NCBI GenBank assembly: GCA_947579605.1
Contig: OX388305.1
Location: 33,307,542 to 33,371,541 of the forward strand
From: Athripsodes cinereus
Taxonomy: Eukaryota > Arthropoda > Insecta > Trichoptera > Leptoceridae
DNA: 64,000 nucleotides
Direction: 5' to 3'
Every line of letters begins with the position of its first letter. The first letter of the stretch is position 1. A program made the translations under genes and the position numbers. A model generated the notes under the pieces. That model was given only the letters and a program-made list of their open reading frames with translations. It was not told the DNA's origin and searched no databases. Of the stretch, positions 56,265 to 64,000 are shown piece after piece.

Positions 56265-56335
56265 TTTATTTATATATTTATTCAGATATTCACGGCCGAA
56301 GCCTTTTACATGTATACATACAATACATATAGGTA
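56265..56335 (-). mobile_element. Family B 3' tail
   Basis: TTATTTATATATTTATTCAG, ATATTCACGGCCGAAGCCTT, TTACATGTAT on the plus strand. A related AAGTCGATTAAAGG..TTTATTCAGATAT stretch recurs 650 bp downstream at about 56891-56935. Confidence 0.5.
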
Positions 56336-57724
56336 TACAGTAGTTTGAATGATTTCAGATATTATTGAATGAAAAACGGATTCGGCTCTAAGCAAGCACT
56401 GTGATAAGATCTTGTTTACTAACATTCAGTGATAAGATACTGAATATCAGGCAATTTTGAATTTTAATGACAACAAACATCATTAGTGGATCATTTTTTT
56501 TACATAATTTATTCATCTTCTTTTTTTTGCTTTATTTGAATATTTCATATTTTGTTCAACTTTTACTGCATAGTTTGGGGACATTTTTATGTTTCATAAA
56601 AATCATTATGTATTTTTAAGAAACTTCGTTTGTTGTTGTAAAATGTTTCTTCCATTGTATTTTAATATTTGATTTTTATTATTATTTTAACTTTCTTTTT
56701 AGCTATGTTAGTATATTTGAATACAAATGTGTATGTGTAATGTGTAATCTGTATATTTTATTTCATTTATTATTTTATTTATTGGTTAAATGTACAAAAC
56801 AGACAACAAATATAAAAATGGTTTACAAAAATAAAAATAAGTCGTTCAGAACTCCACAAACAATTAAATTGTCAATTATCAATCGATTAAAGTCGATTAA
56901 AGGAAAAACGTTAAATAATTTATTCAGATATGAGTAAATATATGTATGATTGTATACTGTAATATATTTTATTTGTGTAAAACCTGTAGATGTGCCAATG
57001 AAATAAAATAAAAACAAAAAAAGTAATAGAAAGTAATTAAAAGTAGGTAGGTCTATGAAAAATCTTGAAGATAATCAAGTTAGAGTGATTTACTCACGAT
57101 TTGTGTATTTACATAGTTATTAAGACCAAGTACAGAAATATTTACAAAGTTTATGGCTAAAAGTAAAAATGTTGGTTGACCATAAAGCAAAAATACATCT
57201 TTTATTATTTCCCTACGGTGTAGTTGTAGTAAAAATCTCAATTATTTCTTTTTCGGGAGATTCTTACGCACCACAAAATAATTATTGACTGGAAAATGAA
57301 CATGACTCGAGATTTTTTTTCAAACATTTCAAGTCTTAAGAAAAGGGCAATTATAATTAAGTTACTTTTGCGTTTCTTTTAATTTCCCTGTGGCGCTCTA
57401 AATAGGGAAAAATTCTAACTCAACAAATTGAAAGAGAGTTTTATTATAATGGTTATAATGTCCATTGTGACCACGGAGCGTTACTGATGACAGTTAGAAT
57501 AATTTATTACGTTCATGTCAATTTAGGGTTATGTACTTACTTCTTACAATACATGTTCATTCTACAATAATGTTCAATGCCTGATGTCTATTTACTTTAT
57601 ATTTCATTTGGGGAGATGCTAATGTCGCCTTTTGTACAATTTCATTAAAACTCTACTAAAAAACACATAGGTACCAAAACTATTGGTTTTTATCAACAGC
57701 AAAAAATATAAGTAACATAATATG
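56336..57724. other. AT-rich spacer with a complex block
   Basis: 57230-57545 is less repetitive than its surroundings, with AATAATTATTGACTGG, GGCAATTATAATTAAGTTAC and CCATTGTGACC words. It might be conserved noncoding sequence. No gene recognised. Confidence 0.3.
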
Positions 57725-58125
57725 TATTATTTTTTTAATTATACATACCTACATACATACAATCACGCCGCTTCCCTCGAGGTAAGCAGAAAGGATCGAG
57801 TGCCACTTCCTTCTATCCTTGCATACATCTTTCGCTTCCGTCACTGTCATACAATTCCTCATGCATGCTCTCCTGTTCAATGTGCTCAACACGTGACCGT
57901 CTTGTAGGTAGGATTTGATTTGAATGATCTTTCCACATTTATCCTCGGACATCCACGTCTCTGAGCACCATTCCTCTCAGTCAAATATATCTTCTTGGTC
58001 ATTCTTTCCACATGCTCAAACCATCGTGACTTATTTACATTCATCCTTGTAATCACACCAATTTTCATTGCACATTTCTTTCGTATGTCACTGTTACGCG
58101 CATGATTTCTCAGACTTTTTTTATT
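57725..58125 (-). pseudogene. RTE-like LINE C-terminal fragment, decayed
   Basis: Minus strand parallels 28840-29331: KIGVITRMNVNKSRWFEHVE, RMTKKIYLTERNGAQRRGCP, LQDGHVLSTLNRRACMRNCM, VCKDRRKWHSILSAYLEG, with frameshifts between blocks and a 12-codon deletion after EHVERM. The tail (ATGT)n is at 57740-57760. Confidence 0.7.
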
Positions 58126-58329
58126 ATAAAATTATGGAAAAGTTTGTAATTATACAATATGTTATAAGAAAAAATATTTACTTTTTTCTAAAACGACAAA
58201 ATTGTATTTAAAGTTTTGATATAAGCATCTATTTCATAAAAGATAAAGTCCCTTTATATATATGTATGTAAGTTGAGTTTGGGTTTTATGAACTACATAA
58301 TTTAAAGAATTGAATTAGTCTTATATTAT

Positions 58330-58506
58330 TTTCCTAGAAAAAGCTGACAAGGGCAGGTGCCGACCTTGTGTGTTGAAAGGCTTGGTTTGGAGTGGCTAGA
58401 GGTCCTGGAAGCAGCGGTGGACAGGGATCTCTGGAGGAGGTACCTACCTAGGCGCAACGGGGCCCCGACCCAACTAGGACAAGGGGAAGAAGATGTATGT
58501 ATGTAA
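58330..58506 (+). pseudogene. LINE C-terminal stub
   Basis: A frame from 58393 reads WLEVLEAAVDRDLWRRYLPR, then stop at 58504, followed by ATGTATGTATGTAAT. The LEVxEAAxDRxxWRR motif is found at the end of RTE-like LINE proteins. Confidence 0.5.
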
Positions 58507-58655
58507 TATTTATTCGTAAGTTTTCAAGTATCCTGTTGAAGGCAGGTGTTTGCAAAAAATAAATACATTACGGAGAGGAAAGTTTTCACATTTATTAAAA
58601 CATCTGATCTGCTGTCTACCTCAATTGTGGGATATGCCATGATGGTAAATAATAT
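58507..58655 (+). mobile_element. Family A copy with internal deletion
   Basis: ATTCGTAAGTTTTCAAGTAT, GAAGGCAGGTGTTTGCAAAA, AATAAATACATTACGGAGAG, ACATCTGATCTGCTGTCTAC, CTCAATTGTGGGATATGCCA, TGATGGTAAAT. The central GATGAGGTTTGCC block is missing. Confidence 0.65.
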
Positions 58656-59631
58656 GAATATAAATAATGTTGGGAAAACGACACGTTTTGTATTTACGAG
58701 AGTTTTTGACATAGAATTGCAACTGAATGATAAGTCCAATAGGTATGTAATCTTCGAACTACAAAAGATACAAAAAATTACAAATAATTATTTAAAAATA
58801 GAATGATAATTAGAACTACGCGATGTACGCGATTATAATATAAAGTTGGATTCACACGAAGCGCGACTCGATAATAGCGTGTTTTGATTAGGCTCATATC
58901 CGCGACACGTGTCATTCGATTGTTTCCGTGGTCGGCCGCCGCTATTAGAAGCAGGGGAGATCCGCGGAAGCGTGGGATGGTGGTACAAAGTAAACTGTAA
59001 TTTTATGTTTAACATTTTATTGGGTATTAACTTTTATTTACCATTTATAAATATTACCCATTATTAAATGCTAGTATTTATATTTGGATTGTGTAATATT
59101 TGTCTTTGTGCACGTAATTTACCAAATAAGTTCGTAATCAAAAGTAGGCTTAGGGTACAATGTATTTGTATTCATAATTATTGTTTTTTTTTTTAATATA
59201 TACTATAAGCAAGGAAAATTAATCGCCAGGTGCCTTTATTGTCTATGACTATCCAATTTCATAACATGTCATGCATTCGAGAAATAAGCATTTTTGTAAT
59301 TTTTTTGTAGAAGTGACAGAAAGTGAAATATACTACCAAAATAAAAATTGCACTGTTAGAGACATTATGTTGTCTTTGTTCCGTTCAATAGTTAAATAAT
59401 GCGAATTTTTTATTTGTGGAATAGAAAATAGGTAGGTACATTAATATTTTTCAATAACTAAATATTTAATATATGAACTGCGTACGTATTTTTTACAGTA
59501 ACTTGTTTGTGGAGTTCATTATATGTATTATCAATTGAATCAAAATTTTGTTAAATTTAGACTTGTTGAGTTGCAGTCGCTATAAAAACATAAAGAAAAC
59601 AAATATCTGACAAAAGAACAGTCTGTTCATT
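58656..59631. other. AT-rich spacer with a CpG-containing patch
   Basis: 58845-58995 has many CpGs (ATATCCGCGACACGTGTC, GTGGTCGGCCGCCGC). No gene recognised. Confidence 0.35.
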
Positions 59632-59690
59632 TTTGTTTATTGGGCGAGTTTATCGCAAAGGCATCTTATAAAAGGCTCATCATTTTCTTT
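59632..59690 (-). mobile_element. Family C 3' tail fragment
   Basis: TTTATTGGGCGAGTTTATCG, CAAAGGCATCTTATAAAAGG; the reverse complement contains GCGATAAACTCGCCCAATAA. Confidence 0.5.
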
Positions 59691-61584
59691 TATCACTATG
59701 CACCTAACATCATTCTACTTAAATTCTCCTCAAAGTAGAAGAAATATGGTGACGGAATCTTCAGTAGGAAGAGCCTTTCAAACGTTTAATAATTTGGCTT
59801 GAGATATTGATACATTTCACGTAACAAACGCGAAATTTATTAGTAAAATTGTGAACATAATAATATATTGTAGTTGTGTCATTTGGATGTCTAGCTGAAT
59901 TCATCATTTGATGCTATCTTTAAGGTTTGTATTGGATTTAAGCTGTATTGACCTCAGGAAGAATTATTGTCTTATTGTCTATTGACAAAGCACGAGCACT
60001 GCTCAATTTTGAGGGTCAAATATGTAATAAATGTGTTTTTTTTTAGTAATAAGGTGTGTATGTAATATTATTAAATTGTAAATTTTATTTTGATAAAAAT
60101 ATTTGAATTTGAATTTCAATTTGATTATAATAATACCTATCTGATAAAAGTTTTACAGCCACCCACTTCTAATCCTTGATATGGAACAATAGCCTAGCAA
60201 CGAAATTTAGAAAAAAAATTGTGATGTTATATCATTTCTTTATTGTACCTAGTATAATAATGTGATTTCTTTCATCATACAACGACAGAAGCTTTTGTGA
60301 ATTGTATTATTTTCAAAGAAATAAGAACGTTTAATAAATTTTCATTTTATTATTATGAAAGCTTGTGATGAAGAGGGACTCGCATAAAAAGTTACGTCGG
60401 AGAAAATAATTATAACACAGCGGGTAGGTAGATGGATAATATAATAATATAAAAGTATTTAAAATGTAAGGAAGTTAAGCTGACTTGTGTAAGATACGAC
60501 AGAGGCGCTGGGAAATAATGAAAATCTAGACGATTTATCTTCAGAATATAATGTAGCTTTGAAATAATAAGATAAAATTATCTTCGCTTATCTCTCCCCA
60601 CCGCCCTTCCTCTACCCCCTTTCTCCCTCTTCTTCGCAACTCTTCATAACCTCCCATCACCAGTTTACATGTAGAGGAATTGTTGTAGTTATTGATCGTC
60701 TACCGGTCTCATACTAATGTTTTTTATTTCCATAAAATTTCATTACATTATCATTTATAAAGTAATCTCTAGCGGTGTTAACAAAATATGCACCTATTTT
60801 ATTCTAAATTAATTAATGGTGGCCACCTTACTTACAAGTTGATTATTTCTTGATTATTTCACTTGACTTTTTTCTGGTAATCCACCCGCTACGAGTGATT
60901 TTTTTATTACACTTTACATGAAAGTATTAATAATGAAACAAATTTCATATATTTTATAAATACCATTAAAAAGCAAATATGGTGATTTTTGTAAAAAGGA
61001 ATAAAGGTACCATAGTTTTTTGAATACGTCATAAATAATAGTCAACGATCATTAGATAGTTTTGAAAGTTGTTTCTAATACATATGGAATAATTCGATAT
61101 TATTTAACAATTTATTTAGCATAGTGTAATGTAAAAAAAACCCTACAATTTATTCGTAATATAACGTATTTAAATGTATGCACATATTTATTTTTCACGT
61201 TCGATTATCTTCCCATTTTGTGTACATTTCTTTAGAATGTTTTTGTAAAAGTTAATAATTTTTTATCTCTTTTCAAACTGGTCTTTGACCGGCCGTAAAC
61301 TGTTTTATTTACCCTAGGTATACCTCACTTCTTCTTTCATACAGAACAAGCATGAAATGGATGAAGTCGAGTAATAATAATAATAATAATAATATATAAA
61401 ATGAAGACAAAGCAAGAAGGTTATAATTCCATTATTTTAGTCCCGCGAGAATGAAAGATATGTTGGGGGCAGAGGCGGGACATAAAAAATGTAAAAATAC
61501 GTGTAACAATTAATTTACTTCTTGTCTGCAAACAACTAGATTAAAATAACTTTTATATTTTTATTTTGTTTCTTAGAAGTTCTT
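59691..61584. other. Spacer, no gene recognised
   Basis: Pyrimidine-rich tract 60590-60650 and (TAA)n at 61371-61393. Short frames only. Confidence 0.4.
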
Positions 61585-61925
61585 CTTCTTCTTTCTGTGC
61601 CATGTCAGGTCCCCCCGACGTTGGCATTCACCCCGTAGAAAACCTCCCTGTCCTGTGCTGCTCTGAACAGGTCTTTCACTGTCCTCATTCCAGTCCATTC
61701 TCTAATGTTGCGCAGCCAGGACATCTGTTTTTGTGCCAACTCCCCGTCTTCCCTCTATCTTGCCCTCCAATATAAGTCGGAGGAGACGATACTTCTCTCC
61801 ACGCAGCACGTGACCCAAATATGAGACCTTCCTCACTTTGACAATTGACAACATCTCTCTTATGGCTCCGGCTCTCCTAAGAACGTCGATGTTACTGACC
61901 TTTTCAATCCAAAGTAGGTATACGA
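61585..61925 (-). pseudogene. LINE reverse transcriptase C-terminal fragment
   Basis: Minus strand reads WIEKVSNIDVLRRAGAIREM, SIVKVRKVSYLGHVLRGEKY, RLLRLILEGKIEGRRGVG. After a frame change it continues MSWLRNIREWTGMRTVKDLF and RAAQDREVFYGVNANVGGT. The order (WxDxVxNxEVLRR, RKxxYLGHVxRGxKYxLLxLIxEGKxEGxRGxG, WLxNxRxW, LFRAA) is a common LINE ORF2 C-terminus in insects. A (GAA)n tail follows toward 61575. One frameshift near 61770. Confidence 0.7.
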
Positions 61926-63553
61926 AGCAGCTTTCGGTGTACCCACATTTCGAATGCTTCTAACCATAACATTAGAAGTTAAGATGTCAAAATTATATTT
62001 ATTTCCTTAAAATATTTTATAAATTAAACACGAAATGTAGTTATTCCACTATTCAACTTACAATAAGAACCGTCAGTCGATAAATTAATTTTTTTTTAAT
62101 TTTTCTCATGAATTCCCTATACCTACGTCACGTTAAAGATATCAATTTCTCCAGCCATTCCATATAACATTTGAATAGCCTTTCCCACTGTGGAGTTTGC
62201 CAATATGTTTGTTCTGTTTTGAGGCTGGTAAAAAAAAATCGTGATGCCAAGAACGTCCATATGCATCGGGAACATATTTATTGAAATTTTCCAGTGATAT
62301 TGGCACAAAAGTGTTCCATTTGAAGGAGAGTCTTTTCCACTTTTTCAAGCTTCAGAAATGCGAGATATTATACATAATAATATGTATTTTAGGACACACT
62401 TACTCGCAAAGCATAAAAAATATGAAACCACCACTGATCTTTGCAGAAGTATAGTATATTATATATTATATATTATACTCTGGATGATATAGCAGTGGAC
62501 TGGTGGGTAAGGGGAGGGGTTGTGCGATGAGGTCTCGGTGTGTCAAGGGGGGAGGGGGAGTTGGGGAGAGGGAGGTGAGGGATAGAAGATTTAAATTAAA
62601 ATGGCGCAGGAGAATGTCACTTTTATGCATCTTAACTAGATAGTGAAATTAAGGGGCGAAGTTTGCCCAGGAAGGTGGTAATTAAACATCTACGACTTTC
62701 AAGTGTCAACTAGCTTATCTATGTGTTTTATAACTTCTAACCAGGAGAGATAAATCAATAAGGACCATTATTGTGTGTTCGAGAGAAAGAGAGAGAGAAT
62801 GAGGTGACAGCTTTCCGAAAACTTTATCAAAGATTTATGGAATATTTTGTTCGCGTTGGTTGTTACCTTAGTCTTAAAATAGGTGTTTCATTATTCCGTG
62901 GAAACTCTATTAAGTATTTAGTATTCATATAAAATTATAATATCTACAACTATAATACCTCAGGTGACACTAAGATCAAACACTTGTAAGGTAATTTCCA
63001 AATAATTAAATAAAAATTACAGAATTTTGTAAATCCGTAAAAAAATAGTCTAATTTTATTTACCTAGTGAAATGAGCGTAGAAATAAGTAATAAAGTAAA
63101 ATAATCATTCTTTACAAAAAACATATTTGAGTATTTCTGTGAATCAGGAAAATGGAATTCCACCCGTCTTTTTATGTAGACGTCTTGCAATCGATGATTG
63201 AATCATTGTTAATCGATATTGTTTTTACAATTAACCATTGTATGAGGATAATTATATCGATTGCCCAGTTCCACAACTCAACAAGTCGAAATTTTCGAAA
63301 ATTTTGATTTCATTGGTGTAATGAACTCCACTCTATCAATGCCAAAAACAAATTACTATAAAAGATACATGGTTAAATATTTATTTAATGAAAAAAATTT
63401 ACGTACATGTTTTCTATTCCACAAATAAATATTTCTCTAGTAGTGTGATTATTAAAATCTTGTGTTATTGACCGAAGGTACTTGTCGGAAGTCCATTTCA
63501 AGATAAATTAAAAAAAAAAAACACAGAATGAATAAGTACATATTACTAATCGC
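61926..63553. other. Spacer with G-rich tract and complex block
   Basis: 62123-62348 (minus) has two overlapping short frames without similarity. 62480-62860 combines a G-quadruplex-prone tract with sequence of ordinary complexity. (GA)n at 62785-62798. Nothing coding recognised. Confidence 0.35.
62547..62572 (+). other. G-quadruplex-prone tract
   Basis: Four G-runs (6, 5, 4 and 3) separated by loops of 1, 4 and 3 bases fit the G3+N1-7 rule. The purine tract continues on both sides (62510-62585). Confidence 0.7.
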
Positions 63554-63600
63554 CTGATGATGGAGTCGAGAGTCTCCGAATACGAGTAAGCGAAGTTAAT
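63554..63600 (+). ncRNA. Decayed hammerhead-ribozyme-like core
   Basis: CTGATGA at 63554-63560 is followed by a stem GGAG/CTCC with a C-G-closed GAGA tetraloop, then GAATACGAG where an active core needs GAAA. Hammerhead cores of this form are known in Penelope-like and other retroelements. The last A of GAAA is changed, so cleavage is unlikely. Confidence 0.2.
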
Positions 63601-63773
63601 AAAAGTCATATATACTGTTTTTTTCAATTTATCTTTAGTGTGATTATTATTTAGTATATATTTACACTTTCTGTTGTAAAGCATAATATAAATATATCAG
63701 AATTACAAAAAAGGCAATTTCTCGTATAGTGTATGACATTTTGAATTGCTGAGTTATGGAACAGAGGCCTGAG

Positions 63774-64000
63774 TCAATAACACACTTTCACGTCACGTTC
63801 TCGCTTCGTTAACGTTCGAGTATAGACGAAGGTTCTCGGACGCCCGCGCTTCCTCACACCCTCTCTTTCAGCTAAATACACCCTCTTCGTCAATCTTACA
63901 CCATCCATTCGCTCCACATGACCAAACCATCTCAATTTCACGCGCATTCTATCAACAACACTCCTCTTGCATCCACTCATTCTTCTAATATCCTCATTTC
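63774..64000 (-). pseudogene. RTE-like LINE C-terminal fragment, cut by the window end
   Basis: Minus strand, open from the window edge: NEDIRRMSGCKRSVVDRMR, VKLRWFGHVERMDGVRLTKR, VYLAEREGVRKRGRPR, then unrelated codons TFVYTRTLTKRERDVKVCY and stop at 63774. The LRRMSG..LRWFGHVERM..RGRPR pattern is typical; the element is truncated right after RGRPR, so the normal C-terminal 40 codons are absent. The 5' part lies beyond 64000. Confidence 0.65.

Noticed and set aside
56242..56935. Direct repeat AAGTCGATTAAAGG..TTTATTCAGATAT flanking 650 bp as a transposon duplication
   Set aside because: The repeat is too long and imperfect for a target duplication, and it overlaps a family B tail; it is more likely two decayed copies of one 3' end.
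1..64000. CRISPR arrays, operons, rRNA genes or other prokaryotic systems
   Set aside because: No spaced direct repeats, no ribosome-binding or operon structure, and all coding remnants are eukaryotic transposon proteins.

Overview
The window looks like gene-poor insect nuclear DNA. It is very AT-rich and carries (TACC)n, (TAAA)n and (ATG)n simple repeats. It is packed with non-LTR retrotransposon 3' ends, SINEs and small DNA transposons, and shows no bacterial or organellar gene organisation. The repeat classes, the 'tacctac' motifs and the DNA-transposon protein family fit a hemipteran or lepidopteran insect. I lean to Hemiptera but cannot prove it from sequence alone. I see no convincing intact host gene. 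The only host-like coding candidate is a short poly-alanine exon near 1.37 kb.

Layout. 0-5.4 kb: a MITE-like element with inverted ends, a possible terminal exon, a 2.7 kb DNA transposon with TIRs and a target duplication holding a decayed transposase, a reverse-oriented tRNA-type SINE, and two LINE 3' ends. 5.4-15 kb: mostly single-copy AT-rich DNA with purine/pyrimidine-biased blocks, a CCAAT-rich block, a miRNA-like hairpin and one RTE-like fragment. 15-30 kb: a hAT-like non-autonomous element, many copies of one SINE-like family (called family A here), a minisatellite, an inverted-repeat MITE, an RTE-like element split by a tRNA-derived SINE, and a 175 bp MITE lying within family A sequence. 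30-35.5 kb: two LINE bodies lying tail to head, then LINE fragments and family A copies. 35.5-44 kb: sparse, with a GC-rich island at 36.8 kb and a perfect 54 bp inverted repeat at 43 kb. 44-50 kb: a LINE C-terminal fragment, then an R4/Dong-type retrotransposon with an uninterrupted 1325-codon ORF on the minus strand, the only apparently intact large protein here. 50-64 kb: sparse, with decayed LINE ends, a G-quadruplex-prone block, a decayed hammerhead-like motif and an RTE-like fragment cut by the window edge.

How the pieces relate. Nearly every coding remnant is the C-terminal end of a non-LTR reverse transcriptase followed by its 3' tail, as 5'-truncated target-primed insertions produce. 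Three recurrent short families account for much of the rest: family A (about 255 bp, box A/B-like motifs, a conserved internal stem, variable microsatellite tails); family B (a LINE-type 3' end containing ACGGCnnAAGCCTTTTACATGT next to a (TTTA)n tract); family C (a CR1/Jockey-type 3' UTR containing GCGATAAACTCGCCC). Nested insertions give relative ages in several places.
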